Origin: Mucilaginibacter paludis DSM 18603
Lineage (GTDB): Bacteria; Bacteroidota; Bacteroidia; Sphingobacteriales; Sphingobacteriaceae
Direction of reading: 5' to 3'
NCBI RefSeq assembly: GCF_000166195.2
Contig: NZ_CM001403.1
Location: 6,837,977 to 6,901,976 of the forward strand
DNA: 64,000 nt
Position 1 is the first letter of the stretch. Each line of letters opens with the position of its first letter. This document shows, in pieces, positions 47,291-56,687 of the stretch. Under the pieces are notes generated by a model. It was not told where the DNA came from. It saw nothing but the letters and a program-made list of their open reading frames with translations, and ran no database searches. Made by a program: the position numbers and the translations under genes.

Positions 47291-47938
47291 ATGATTGTAA
47301 AAAGTGCCGATTTTGTTTGCAGCAACACCCAGGTATCAAAACTACCACCGGCTGTAAAGCCCGAGTATGCTTTTATTGGCCGCTCTAACGTTGGTAAATC
47401 ATCGTTAATTAATATGCTGGTTGATAAAAAGGGCCTTGCCAAAACATCGCAAACACCGGGTAAAACCCAGTTGATTAATCATTTTTTGATTAACGATAAC
47501 TGGTACCTGGTGGATTTACCCGGATACGGTTACGCCCGGATATCGAAAAGTAAAAAGGAAGACTGGAATAAATTTATACGTACTTACCTGGATAAGCGCG
47601 AAAGTTTGCAAACGGTTTTTGTGCTGATAGACAGCCGCCTTGAGCCGCAAAAAATAGACCTTGAATTTTGCAACTGGCTTGGCGAAAAAGGACTATCGTT
47701 CGCCTTGATCTTCACCAAGGCCGATAAGCAGTCGCGCGTTAAAACCGACCAGAATGTGAGCGCCTTTAAAAAAGCCTTACTCACCACATTTGAGGATATA
47801 CCAACTATTTTCATTACCTCGGCCGAACTACAAACCGGCCGCGAAGAGGTTTTGAATTTTGTTGGATCGATTAATAATAATTTTGATTACAAAGCCGCCG
47901 CCGCCATGTTTGGTGGCGGGAAAAATCAGGGAGTTTAG
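47291..47938 (+). CDS. engB: Ribosome biogenesis GTP-binding protein EngB/YsxC
   Basis: 215 residues. G1 loop GRSNVGKS at 30-37, G2 region TSQTPGKTQ, G3 DLPGYGYA, G4 FTKADK, G5 ITSAE. A GTPase needed for large-subunit assembly. The C-terminus is a short Gly/Ala tail. Own promoter just after the receptor-like gene; repeats follow the stop. Confidence 0.95.
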   Translation: MIVKSADFVCSNTQVSKLPPAVKPEYAFIGRSNVGKSSLINMLVDKKGLAKTSQTPGKTQLINHFLINDNWYLVDLPGYGYARISKSKKEDWNKFIRTYLDKRESLQTVFVLIDSRLEPQKIDLEFCNWLGEKGLSFALIFTKADKQSRVKTDQNVSAFKKALLTTFEDIPTIFITSAELQTGREEVLNFVGSINNNFDYKAAAAMFGGGKNQGV

Positions 47939-48271
47939 TTAGGAGTATAGCGCAGAATACGCCCCCCCGCTTTTTGCAATTCGAGCCAGTAAAGGAGGCT
48001 CCCCTCTCGAGAGGGGCATGGGGTGTGTTCTATGAGATAGCATAATGCGCACGATGAAAAGAAAGCGTAACTAATACATACCGCATAAAACACACCCCTT
48101 GCCCCTCTCAAGAGGGGAATCGCGCGGGCCGCCGCTTTTGCAATTTGGGCCAGCGAAGGAGGCTCCCCTCTCGAGAGGGGCAAGGGGTGTGTTTTGTGAG
48201 ATAGAAAAGAGATCACTATTTAAAGCACAACATATAATCCCCCTTTAAACAGAGGGCAACTTTTAACAAAT
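47939..48271. repeat. Palindrome cluster of the CCCCTCTCGAGAGGGG family
   Basis: Palindromes lie at 48001-48016, 48102-48117 (CCCCTCTCAAGAGGGG) and 48165-48180. Copies at about 48090-48117 and 48165-48199 are in opposite orientation (ACACACCCCTTGCCCCTCT and complement) and could pair. The flank CGCGCGGGCCGCCGCTTTT recurs next to the IS at 60890. No gene. Confidence 0.8.
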
Positions 48272-49126
48272 ATGAAAAAATACCTCTCATTAGTCACCTT
48301 CTCGCATACCATCTTTGCCATGCCGTTTGCCATCATTGGCTTCTTTTTGGCAGTGACTACCACCAACCACCCGTTTGAGTGGCAAAAGCTGGTTTGTATG
48401 CTGATGTGCATGGTTTTTGCGCGTAACTCGGCCATGGCGTTTAACCGCTACCTGGACCGGGATATTGATGCCAAAAACCCGCGTACCAAAGTGCGCGATA
48501 TACCGGCAGGCAGGTTAACCGCGCAAGCCGCATTAACCTTCACGCTGATTAACTGCGCCCTGTTTATAGCCACCACCTGGTTTATTAACAGCCTGTGTTT
48601 CTACCTGTCACCGGTGGCCTTGCTGGTTGTATTGGGTTACAGCGCAACCAAACGCTTTACCGCCCTTTGCCATTTAGTGTTGGGCCTTGGTCTGTCGTTA
48701 GCCCCTATTGGCGCGTACCTGGTAGTTACCGGCCAATTTGCACTGTTGCCTATATTTTTCTCGCTATCTGTTTTATGCTGGGTAAGCGGCTTCGATATTA
48801 TTTACGCTCTGCAAGATGAGGATTTTGACCGTGCCGAGAAGCTGCACTCCATCCCCGCCTACCTGGGTAAGATAAACGCGCTCCGCCTATCTACTTTTTT
48901 GCACGTACTCTCGGCCATATTTATTATGCTGCCTGCTGTTTATACCGTTGTGGGCTGGCCCTATTACTTAGGTATCGTTTTCTTTTGCAGCATGCTAATC
49001 TATCAGCACATGCTGGTTAAACCGAACGATTTAAGCCGTGTAAATTTCGCCTTCATGACTACCAATGGCATAGCCAGCGTGGTGTTTGCCGTATTTTTTT
49101 TAATTGACAGGTTATGGGTACGCTAA
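48272..49126 (+). CDS. UbiA-family prenyltransferase
   Basis: 284 residues with about eight membrane segments. First Asp motif NRYLDRDIDAKNPRT at about 58-72 and second Asp motif DIIYALQDEDFD bind Mg-prenyl diphosphate. The family attaches a polyprenyl chain to an aromatic acid in quinone synthesis. In Bacteroidota such genes are often the prenyltransferase of the futalosine menaquinone pathway (mqnP-like), but this cannot be decided here. The Crp/Fnr gene overlaps its end by 13 bases. Confidence 0.88.
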   Translation: MKKYLSLVTFSHTIFAMPFAIIGFFLAVTTTNHPFEWQKLVCMLMCMVFARNSAMAFNRYLDRDIDAKNPRTKVRDIPAGRLTAQAALTFTLINCALFIATTWFINSLCFYLSPVALLVVLGYSATKRFTALCHLVLGLGLSLAPIGAYLVVTGQFALLPIFFSLSVLCWVSGFDIIYALQDEDFDRAEKLHSIPAYLGKINALRLSTFLHVLSAIFIMLPAVYTVVGWPYYLGIVFFCSMLIYQHMLVKPNDLSRVNFAFMTTNGIASVVFAVFFLIDRLWVR

Positions 49127-49398
49127 TTGAGAACAAGTTTGGCCTCTTCAGGAAATACCTGGAAGCATTTATAATTTTAAATGATGAGGAATGGCAAATT
49201 TTTCAATCGCACCTGCGGTTTAAAAATCTGCATAAAAAAGAACTTTTTTCACAGGCCGGAACGGTTTGTAACGATATTGCCTTTATTGTATCGGGCCTGG
49301 TACGTTATTTTGTGGTGAAGGATGGCCAGCAGAGAGACTGTAAAATGAACTGTGTCAGTTAAAAATTTGGATAGAATTTTTAACTTAGACATAGTAGA

Positions 49399-50631
49399 AT
49401 GAACAAAAACAACAATTTCGATTTTGAAAGTTTCAAACGAGAGGCGATCAAGGGGATGTACGCTGGTAAACCCCTTAACGGAGAAAAGGGCATCTTTGCG
49501 CCTTTACTGAAACATTTTTTAGAAGCAGCGCTTGAGGGCGAGCTAGAAACCCATCTACAGGAAGAAAAAGCCGCAGGCTTATCCAATCGCCTTAATGGTA
49601 AAATCACGAAACGAGTTAAGAGCCTTTCGGGCGAATTTGATCTGCAAAGCAACCGGGACCGGTCTGGCAGCTTTGAACCTGTAGTGTTACCAAAGCGACA
49701 AGTGATTATAACCGAAGAACTGGAAGAGAAGGTAATCGGCTTGTATGGGCTTGGCCTGAGCACACGGGATATTTCCAAACATATCATGGAAATATATCAA
49801 ATGGATATCTCTGCAACTACCTTATCCTCTATTACAGACAAAGTTATCCCAGCCATGAACGAATGGCGGCAGCGGCCACTGGAATCGGTTTATGCATTTG
49901 TATACCTGGACTGTATGCACTATAAAGTACGTGAAGGCAACGGCGTAATTACCAGGGCTGTTTACAATATTCTTGGTGTTTCCCTTCGTGGGCAAAAGGA
50001 TCTGTTAGGCATGTATTTATCAGAAAGCGAAGGCGCTAAGTTCTGGCTATCGGTTTTGACCGATCTAAAGAACCGTGGTTTGCAGGATATGCTAATTGCA
50101 TGCATAGATGGTTTAAAAGGCTTTCCCGAGGCCATAGCAGCCATCTTTCCAAAAACGGAGATACAGACCTGCGTTGTTCATCAGATCCGTAATAGCTTGC
50201 GCTATATTGCCGAGAAAGACAAGAAGAAATTCATGGCTGATCTTAAGCCGGTTTACCAAGCCATTAATAAAGAACAGGGCTACGAAAATCTGATTTCCCT
50301 GGATGAAAAATGGGCTAAAAAGTATCCGGTTCCGGTCGGGTCGTGGTACAATAACTGGGAAAACCTGTCAACTTTTTTTAAGTATGATGCACACATTCGC
50401 AGAGTGATCTACACAACTAACGCGGTTGAGGGCTTTCACCGCCAGGTACGCAAAGTAACTAAAACAAAGGGCGCATTCACATCAGATACAGCCTTGTTAA
50501 AGCTGGTATATCTGGTAGTCCAGAATATCTCTGAGAAATGGACAATGCCAATGCACAACTGGAGTTTGACTTTATCTCAACTTTACATTATGTTTGGCGA
50601 TAGGATAGCTGGTCACCTAAATAACGGATAG
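49399..50631 (+). CDS. IS256-family transposase
   Basis: 410 residues, full length. Mutator-type DDE domain: VYAFVYLDCMHYKV with the first Asp, MLIACIDGLKGFPEAI with the second, and IYTTNAVEGFHRQVRKVTK with the catalytic Glu. N-terminal region carries ALEGELETHL and GFYPRK-like zinc/HTH parts. Moves the element by copy-out or cut-and-paste. No frameshift, so it could be active. Confidence 0.95.
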   Translation: MNKNNNFDFESFKREAIKGMYAGKPLNGEKGIFAPLLKHFLEAALEGELETHLQEEKAAGLSNRLNGKITKRVKSLSGEFDLQSNRDRSGSFEPVVLPKRQVIITEELEEKVIGLYGLGLSTRDISKHIMEIYQMDISATTLSSITDKVIPAMNEWRQRPLESVYAFVYLDCMHYKVREGNGVITRAVYNILGVSLRGQKDLLGMYLSESEGAKFWLSVLTDLKNRGLQDMLIACIDGLKGFPEAIAAIFPKTEIQTCVVHQIRNSLRYIAEKDKKKFMADLKPVYQAINKEQGYENLISLDEKWAKKYPVPVGSWYNNWENLSTFFKYDAHIRRVIYTTNAVEGFHRQVRKVTKTKGAFTSDTALLKLVYLVVQNISEKWTMPMHNWSLTLSQLYIMFGDRIAGHLNNG

Positions 50632-50637
50632 ATGTTG

Positions 50638-50677
50638 AAATGTGGGAAACTGAAGGAGTTTCCCACATTTCAACATC
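50638..50677 (+). terminator. Hairpin terminator inside the IS256-family element
   Basis: GAAATGTGGGAAACT, a 5-base loop, then AGTTTCCCACATTTC, a perfect 15-bp stem just after the transposase stop. It lacks a strong T run. Confidence 0.6.
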
Positions 50678-51253
50678 TTAAACAATAACAAGTTTATTTT
50701 TAGTTGACACAGTTTAGTTTACACTCCCCCAGCAGATCACCAATTATTTCAGCTTCGCTAATGATATGGCAAGCGCATATAAAAGCTTTTTAACCCGCCA
50801 GCCGGGCATTGTTACCATAGAAGCCCTGGAGGATACCGAAATGATTACCCTCAGTTATGCGGCTATGCAGCAATTATACAACCACCCGCAAATCAATTAT
50901 AAAATGGAGCGCTTTGGCAGGCTCATGGGCGAGCACCTGGCCTGCTGTTATGAAGACCGCGTACTATCCCTGATAACACAATCGCCCGAGGAGCGTTACC
51001 TTCAGCTGCTTGAATATGGCAAACCCATTATCCAAACCATTCCGCAGCACTGTATTGCCAATTACTTAGGCATCACCCCTGTTTCCCTATCGAGGATCAG
51101 AAAGCGGATTATGGAACCGGCATCAATTAAGTCATCTTAGCCCCGCATTACCCTTAATATTCTTATACCTCCTCCTCTTGCTTTCTTATCTTTTGTTAAC
51201 GTTTTGGCACATAGTTACCTGTACCTTAGCTCCATACAAAAACAGAAAAAACT

Positions 51254-52177
51254 ATGCATACCATATTAGGAGCAGGCGGGTCGGTAAGTAACTCGCTAAC
51301 CCGCGAATTAGAAAAAAACAATCATACAGTACGGTTAGTAAGCCGTAAACCCATACAAACCAGTGGTAATACCAGTTGGGCCGGGGCCGATTTAACCAAC
51401 TACGCCGAAACCCTGCAAGCCGCCAAGGGCTCAACCGTAATATACCTGTGCGCGGGTTTGGTTTATGATAAAGAGGTATGGCAGGAGCAGTGGCCCCAAA
51501 TAATGCAAAACGTAATTAACGTTGCCAAAGAAACCGGCGCAAGGCTATTATTTTTTGATAACGTATACATGTACGGCCTGGTGAACGGCGCCATGACAGA
51601 GAACACGCCTTATAACCCTTGCAGCGTAAAAGGCGAAGTGCGCGCAAAAATAGCCACCACCTTAATGGACGAATCAAAAGCCGGAAACATCAGGGCCAGT
51701 ATTGCCCGTGCCGCCGACTTTTACGGATCAGCATCCCTCAACAGCTTTTGCGATTTAATGGTGCTCGATAAATATGCAAAAAAACAAAAAGCCCAGTGGA
51801 TAGGCAAAGCCGCCTGCAAACACAGCTTTACTTATATACCCGACGCCGGTAAAGGCATGTACCTGCTGGGCCAGCGTACAGAGAGTGATAACCAGATTTG
51901 GCATATGCCTACTGCCGCCCCTTTAACCGGGAAACAATTTATTGAGTTAGCCGCGCGCATTTTTAAAGTAGAGCCCAATTATAGCACTATCAACAAATTA
52001 ATGATGCAACTATTTGGTCTGGTTAATAAAGGGGTACGTGGCAGTGTGGAGATGTATTACCAATACGACCATGATTATGTATTTAATTCTAACAAGTTTG
52101 AAAAAGCGTTTGGCGTAAAACCAACAACTTACGAAGATGGGATAAGGGAGTTTTCGCAAACGCTGTTAAAAAAATAG
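51254..52177 (+). CDS. NAD-dependent epimerase/dehydratase family protein
   Basis: 307 residues of an extended short-chain dehydrogenase. N-terminal cofactor loop GAGGSVSNSLTREL (GxGGxxG variant), FDNVYMYGLVNG where the family has YxxxK with the Tyr, and a C-terminal substrate part. Acts probably on a sugar nucleotide or small carbonyl compound; substrate unknown. It follows the broken Crp/Fnr gene by 113 bp, so the regulator may have controlled it. Confidence 0.82.
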   Translation: MHTILGAGGSVSNSLTRELEKNNHTVRLVSRKPIQTSGNTSWAGADLTNYAETLQAAKGSTVIYLCAGLVYDKEVWQEQWPQIMQNVINVAKETGARLLFFDNVYMYGLVNGAMTENTPYNPCSVKGEVRAKIATTLMDESKAGNIRASIARAADFYGSASLNSFCDLMVLDKYAKKQKAQWIGKAACKHSFTYIPDAGKGMYLLGQRTESDNQIWHMPTAAPLTGKQFIELAARIFKVEPNYSTINKLMMQLFGLVNKGVRGSVEMYYQYDHDYVFNSNKFEKAFGVKPTTYEDGIREFSQTLLKK

Positions 52178-52939
52178 CGGCGGGAGTATTTTTATCGGCA
52201 AGCTTTATGTACCACCATGTTATTGAGCGGAACGAGAAATCTTCTACATGCAATAAGCCGAGGCCCAAAACAAGGCTGACCTGCCATGCGGAGGTATACA
52301 ACATACCCGGCGCGTGAAAAAGATTTATCTCTCGTACCTCGATCGAAATGACATTTTTTTGTAGGTGAGTGTTTTGAAAAAGTCGGATCAAAAACACCTC
52401 TTACAGTAAGAATCCGGCCAGCAAAAAAAAGGGGATGACGTTTGAACCTCGGTAACTATTGGAGCACAGGCAAAAGCCTGACTGCACGCCGGGCCGGGTG
52501 TTGGCCTCGTGGGTGGAAGGATCGGGCAGTCTTGACTTTTATTCATTGTTGTTTGTTTTCTCAAGGTATTCATGAGCTCCCTCCGGTCGGTTTTGGTTCT
52601 TTTTGTGTCAAGACAAAAAGAACAAAGCCCTTCCCGCGGCGATTGAGCGGGCCGATGCTCTAAATTATGAGTACTGACTATTAACGCAATAACAGACGTA
52701 CTAACAATCAAATACATAAACAAAAGCCCGCTGCAACGCCCCGCCATTACTATCACCTCCAGCTTTTTGCTATAGTCCCCTCCCTACGAAATATCTTTTA
52801 AACATCAGCCTCCTCAAATAAGATATTTTCAAGCTAACTAAAATCACCCAACCAACCACACCATCTCAACCGCAAAAATATTTTTTATTTACTTGATAAT
52901 CCTTAGCACATTTGCACGTACTCATTTGTATATTAAAAC
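52178..52939. repeat. 762-bp gap made of several repeat families
   Basis: 52221-52352 is a long imperfect hairpin (left arm GAACGAGAAATCTTCTAC, right arm AAGATTTATCTCTCGTACCT) also present at 59115 and 62938. 52434-52450 has half of the GATGACGTTTGAACCT family. 52596-52623 is an 11-bp perfect stem (GTTCTTTTTGT / ACAAAAAGAAC). 52900-52935 has CATTTGCACGTAC-type words. Frames here (such as 52388-52756) are repeat translations. No gene seen. Confidence 0.75.
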
Positions 52940-54643
52940 ATGATCCACAAAAAAGAAAGAAAATATATCCCTGCCAACCTGCCAATTGAATGGGAAACAC
53001 TGGAACCTATTTATAACGAATTGCTTAACCGCGAGATGAACTCGGTTGAGGAGCTTGAAAAATGGCTGCAAGACCGCAGTGAGATTGAAGCCGCCCTGGA
53101 AGAAGATTTTGCCTGGCGCTATATCCGCATGACCTGCGATACCAACAGCGAAGAGCTTTTACAAAAGTTCCAGTTTTTTGCTACCGAAATTGAGCCTAAA
53201 ATTGCACCGTACAGCAACAAACTGAACGAAAAATTTGTAGCCAGCCCCTATGCCGATAAGCTGGACGGCGAGAAATTCTTTATCTACCTGCGTGGTGTAA
53301 AAAATGCGCTTGAATTGTTTAGGGAAGAGAATATCCCCATCCAAACCGAAATACAGGTTGAGCAGCAAAAATACCAATCAATAACCGGCGCTATGTCTGT
53401 CATGATAGGCGATAAGGAATATACTTTGGAGCAGGCTTCGGTATTTTTAAAAGACCTTGACCGCAACAAACGCCAGGAAGTTTGGCAAAAAATTACCGAA
53501 CGCCGCCTGCAAGACCGCGAGAAACTAAACGAATTGTTTGATCACCTGCGCGGCCTTCGCCATCAACTGGCGCTGAATGCCGGTTTTGAAAACTTTCGCG
53601 ATTATATGTTTAAGGCTTTAGGCCGCTTTGACTACACGCCGCAGGACTGCTACAATTTTCATGAAGCGATAGAAAAAGAGATTGTGCCGATTTTAGCCGA
53701 GCAAGCCGAAAAACGGAAGATAGCCCTGGATCTGCGCTTGCTGCGCCCCTGGGATACTGATGTGGATACCTCGGGCAAACCGGCATTGAAACCTTTTGCC
53801 GAAGGTACCGAGCTGATAGAAAAATCGATCCAATGCTTCAGCAATATCAGCCGTTACCTGGGCGAGCGTTTGGAGATTATGAAGGATAATGGCCTGTTTG
53901 ATGTGGAAAGCCGTAAAGGTAAGGCACCGGGCGGCTATAACTACCCCCTATCCGAAACCGGCGCGCCTTTTATTTTTATGAATTCGGCCGGCATCTTCCG
54001 CGACCTCACCACCATGGTACACGAAGGTGGCCACGCCGTGCATACCTTTTTAACTGCCGACCTGGAACTGAACGATTTTAAACATTGCCCGTCCGAAGTG
54101 GCCGAGCTGGCTTCGATGTCGATGGAACTGATATCGATGGATAACTGGGATGTTTACTTTAAAGACGAGGAAGAACTGAAACGCGCCAAAAAAGATCAGT
54201 TGTTTGATGTATTGAAAACCCTGCCCTGGGTGGCCGTTGTTGACCAGTTTCAGCACTGGATCTATACCAACCCCGATCATACCGACGAGCAACGCACCGA
54301 GGCCTGGACACAGATTTTCGATCGCTTTGGCGCCAGCTTTGTAGACTGGACCGGCCACGAGGATGTAAAACAAAACCTGTGGCAAAAACAGCTTCATATT
54401 TTTGAAGTACCGTTTTACTACATCGAATATGGCATGGCCCAACTGGGTGCAATAGCCGTATGGAAAAACTATAAAGAGAATCCCGAAAAAGGCTTACAAC
54501 AATACCTGGATGCCCTAAAACTGGGTTATACCAAAACCATCACCGAAATTTACGAAACCGCCGGCATTAAATTTGATTTTAGCGCCGCCTACGTAAAAGA
54601 ACTTGCCGCCTTTGTAAAGGCCGAGATGGATAAAATTGGATAG
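52940..54643 (+). CDS. M3 family oligoendopeptidase (PepF/PepB-like)
   Basis: 567 residues. Zinc site His361-Glu362-x-x-His365 in TTMVHEGGHAVHTFL, with the third ligand Glu in CPSEVAELASMSMELI. Cleaves oligopeptides in the cytoplasm. The N-terminal half is helical as in the family. The stop is followed directly by GAGTCTTGAG-type repeats. Confidence 0.93.
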   Translation: MIHKKERKYIPANLPIEWETLEPIYNELLNREMNSVEELEKWLQDRSEIEAALEEDFAWRYIRMTCDTNSEELLQKFQFFATEIEPKIAPYSNKLNEKFVASPYADKLDGEKFFIYLRGVKNALELFREENIPIQTEIQVEQQKYQSITGAMSVMIGDKEYTLEQASVFLKDLDRNKRQEVWQKITERRLQDREKLNELFDHLRGLRHQLALNAGFENFRDYMFKALGRFDYTPQDCYNFHEAIEKEIVPILAEQAEKRKIALDLRLLRPWDTDVDTSGKPALKPFAEGTELIEKSIQCFSNISRYLGERLEIMKDNGLFDVESRKGKAPGGYNYPLSETGAPFIFMNSAGIFRDLTTMVHEGGHAVHTFLTADLELNDFKHCPSEVAELASMSMELISMDNWDVYFKDEEELKRAKKDQLFDVLKTLPWVAVVDQFQHWIYTNPDHTDEQRTEAWTQIFDRFGASFVDWTGHEDVKQNLWQKQLHIFEVPFYYIEYGMAQLGAIAVWKNYKENPEKGLQQYLDALKLGYTKTITEIYETAGIKFDFSAAYVKELAAFVKAEMDKIG

Positions 54644-54645
54644 TA

Positions 54646-54812
54646 TTGAGCCGGGAGCCTTGAGGCGGGAGTCGGGAGCCGGGAGCCGGGAGCCTTGAGC
54701 CGGGAGTCTTGAGTCCGGAGTCGGGAGTTGAGGCCCAAGGCTCCGGACTCAAGACTCTTGACTCAGAACTCCAGACTCAAGACTCCTGACTCAGAACTCC
54801 GGACTCAATTAG
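54646..54812. repeat. Palindromic GAGTCTTGAG-word array between convergent genes
   Basis: 54648-54735 reads GAGCCGGGAGTCTTGAG-type words, 54737-54808 the reverse complement (CTCCGGACTCAAGACTC). The array joins pepF to the small Spy-like gene, whose stop TGA lies inside the repeat word. The same word family is at 10083-10402 and 17970-18035. Confidence 0.8.
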
Positions 54813-55179
54813 GCATAATCACAGGTTCTGTGGCCGCTTTCCTCCTGCTCTTCATCTTTTCTTTTTTGTTTTCCTTAATCTCGGCATAAACCTTTTTCTG
54901 GTCGTCGGTTAATACCGCCTCAATCTTATCGTCGGCATCTTTCAGGGCACGCATTTTGGCTACGCGGCCTTCCTTGGTTTCCATTTTTGTGGCCCTTTCG
55001 GTCAGTATGGCGCTCACCTGTTTAGTTTGCTCGGCTGTAAGTTTGAGCTTTTTATGCAACGTTTTAGTCATGTGCTCGGCCTTTTGCTCCGGCGACTTTT
55101 TAACTTTTACCGTATCCTGGGCACTCGCTAAACCTGCAAATCCCAAGGCCATTATCAGCATTAAAATAATCCTTTTCAT
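54805..55179 (-). CDS. Small Spy/CpxP-like exported protein
   Basis: 124 residues with a signal peptide (ends LASAQ). The mature part is helical and charged, with LKLTAEQTKQVSAILTERATKM, the LTxxQ motif of Spy/CpxP periplasmic chaperones, repeated as VLTDDQKKVYAEI. Probably a periplasmic folding or envelope-stress protein; function is inferred. Confidence 0.65.
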   Translation of the reverse strand: MKRIILMLIMALGFAGLASAQDTVKVKKSPEQKAEHMTKTLHKKLKLTAEQTKQVSAILTERATKMETKEGRVAKMRALKDADDKIEAVLTDDQKKVYAEIKENKKEKMKSRRKAATEPVIMPN

Positions 55180-55312
55180 CTGTATCTTTTTTAACTAAGA
55201 GTAAAAAAAAAGCTTTGGTTTAATCTGTTCAAATCATTTCAGGATAAAAAAACAATCAAACAGAAGGCAAATTAAATTTAGTATTTTCGCCTTGTTAAGC
55301 TTTTATATCAGT

Positions 55313-56665
55313 ATGATCAAGTCAGCATTCTATTTCTTTCTGTTTTTTATCGCTACCGCATCGTATGCGCAAACAGAACAACCCAACTATAAAACAGCCA
55401 TAGCTAAGTTTAAGCAATATTACAATAACAAACAGCCCGATAGCCTGTTTAATACCTTTGCGCCCGCCGTTAAAACCGGCCTTCCGTTAGATAAAACTAA
55501 AGATTTATTTACCCAGATGCAGGCACAGTTAGGCCCCTTAAAGCAAACTACGTTTATTAAATACATACAAACTGCCGGAGTTTACAAGGCTGATTACGAA
55601 AAGGAAACCTTGCTGATCAATTTATCGCTTAACAAAGCCAACCAGATAGACGGCATCTACTTTAACCAATACAAGCCAGAAACGGCAACAGCAGCGGCTG
55701 CAACCGAAAAGCCTAAAGCTACCGAGGCAGCAGCCATACCGGCAGTAGCAGCAGCAGAGCTTCCGGCGATGGATGCATCGTTAACCGAATCGCCCATTAC
55801 TTTAAAAACATTAGGCGGCACCCTATCCGGAACATTAACCATGCCTAAAAATTTAACGGGTAAAATTCCGGTAGTTTTAATTATTGCCGGTTCGGGCCCT
55901 ACAGATCGTAATTGCAACAGCACGCAGGGTATGCACACCAATACCTACTTTTATATAGCCGAGGCGCTGGGCAAGGCCGGTATAGCTACCTTACGGTACG
56001 ATAAGCGCGGCGTTGGCCAAAGCACCTCATCGGCAAAAGAAATTGATACCAAGTTTACCGACATGGTTGACGATGCTTCGGGCTTATTATCTATGCTGAA
56101 GGAAGATCAGCGCTTTTCGAAATTTATTATTATGGGCCATAGCGAGGGTTCATTGATAGGGATGATAACCGCTTACAGCGAACCTATCAACGCCCTTATA
56201 TCTGTAGCAGGGCCGGGAGTACCGGCCGATCAGACTTTGATAGAGCAGATGAAGAGCCAGCCCCCAGCCGTGAGCCAGGAGTTTAAAAACATTATAGACA
56301 GCTTAAAAAAAGGCAAAAAAACCCCGCGGGTTGATCCGTCCCTATATTTTATTGCAAGGCCGAGCATCCAGCCCTATTTAATGTCGTGGATACCGTATGA
56401 CCCGGCCCGCATCATCAAAAAAATAAAAACACCTATCTTAATTATCCAGGGTACAACAGATTTACAGGTTGGCGTAGCCGATGCCGAAAAATTAAAGAAA
56501 GCAAAATCAGAAGCCGTATTAAAAATCATCGACGGCATGAACCACATTTTAAAAGCGGCCCCTGCCGATAAGGATAAAAACAAGGCAACTTATAACGATC
56601 CGTCGTTACCGTTAAAGCCCGAGTTTGTAACCGATGTGGTAGATTTTATTAAGGGACTAAAGTAG
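55313..56665 (+). CDS. Secreted alpha/beta hydrolase with N-terminal DUF3887-like domain
   Basis: 450 residues from ATG 55313 (signal peptide MIKSAFYFFLFFIATASYAQ; a TTG at 55292 is also in frame). Residues about 25-125 look like DUF3887 (KQYYNNKQPDSLFNTFAPAVK), then an Ala-rich linker, then the hydrolase: GSGPTDRNCNS, LRYDKRGVGQS, nucleophile Ser277 in MGHSEGS, and Asp and His near the C-terminus (GTTDLQVG, MNHIL). Acts outside the inner membrane on an ester; substrate unknown. Confidence 0.85.
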   Translation: MIKSAFYFFLFFIATASYAQTEQPNYKTAIAKFKQYYNNKQPDSLFNTFAPAVKTGLPLDKTKDLFTQMQAQLGPLKQTTFIKYIQTAGVYKADYEKETLLINLSLNKANQIDGIYFNQYKPETATAAAATEKPKATEAAAIPAVAAAELPAMDASLTESPITLKTLGGTLSGTLTMPKNLTGKIPVVLIIAGSGPTDRNCNSTQGMHTNTYFYIAEALGKAGIATLRYDKRGVGQSTSSAKEIDTKFTDMVDDASGLLSMLKEDQRFSKFIIMGHSEGSLIGMITAYSEPINALISVAGPGVPADQTLIEQMKSQPPAVSQEFKNIIDSLKKGKKTPRVDPSLYFIARPSIQPYLMSWIPYDPARIIKKIKTPILIIQGTTDLQVGVADAEKLKKAKSEAVLKIIDGMNHILKAAPADKDKNKATYNDPSLPLKPEFVTDVVDFIKGLK

Positions 56666-56678
56666 ATTTTAGTCCCTT
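56651..56678. terminator. Hairpin spanning the stop of the hydrolase gene
   Basis: AAGGGACTAAA, a 6-base loop, then TTTAGTCCCTT, a perfect 11-bp stem that includes the stop codon. It lies in the convergent gap with the DinB gene and could end transcription both ways, though the T run is weak. Confidence 0.45.
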
Positions 56679-56687
56679 ACGGGGATA

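Larger units (their letters stand above)
49334..50728 (+). mobile_element. IS256-family insertion sequence, intact (1395 bp)
   Basis: Ends are about 32-bp imperfect inverted repeats (GAGACTGTAAAATGAAC at the left, GGGAGTGTAAACTAAAC as complement of the right end), both containing CTGTGTCA. An 8-bp target duplication CCAGCAGA flanks it (49326-49333 and 50729-50736), the size expected for IS256. One transposase gene, and a terminator hairpin at 50638-50677. Confidence 0.93.
49114..51140 (+). pseudogene. Crp/Fnr-family regulator interrupted by an IS256-family element
   Basis: The 5' part is 49114-49333 and the 3' part 50737-51140. Removing the element with one 8-base duplicate restores one continuous frame of 207 residues: N-terminal cNMP-binding barrel (FSQAGTVCNDIAFIVSGLVRYFVVKDGQQ...), then ITNYFSFANDMASAYKSF, and a C-terminal HTH (NYLGITPVSLSRIRKRI). 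Family members switch genes in response to small molecules or redox state. It is inactive while the element is there; the 3' part alone from 50766 lacks the sensor. Its natural target may be the epimerase gene downstream. Confidence 0.9.

Noticed and set aside
52388..52756. 122-codon leftward ORF
   Set aside because: It covers several unrelated repeat families; no coherent protein.
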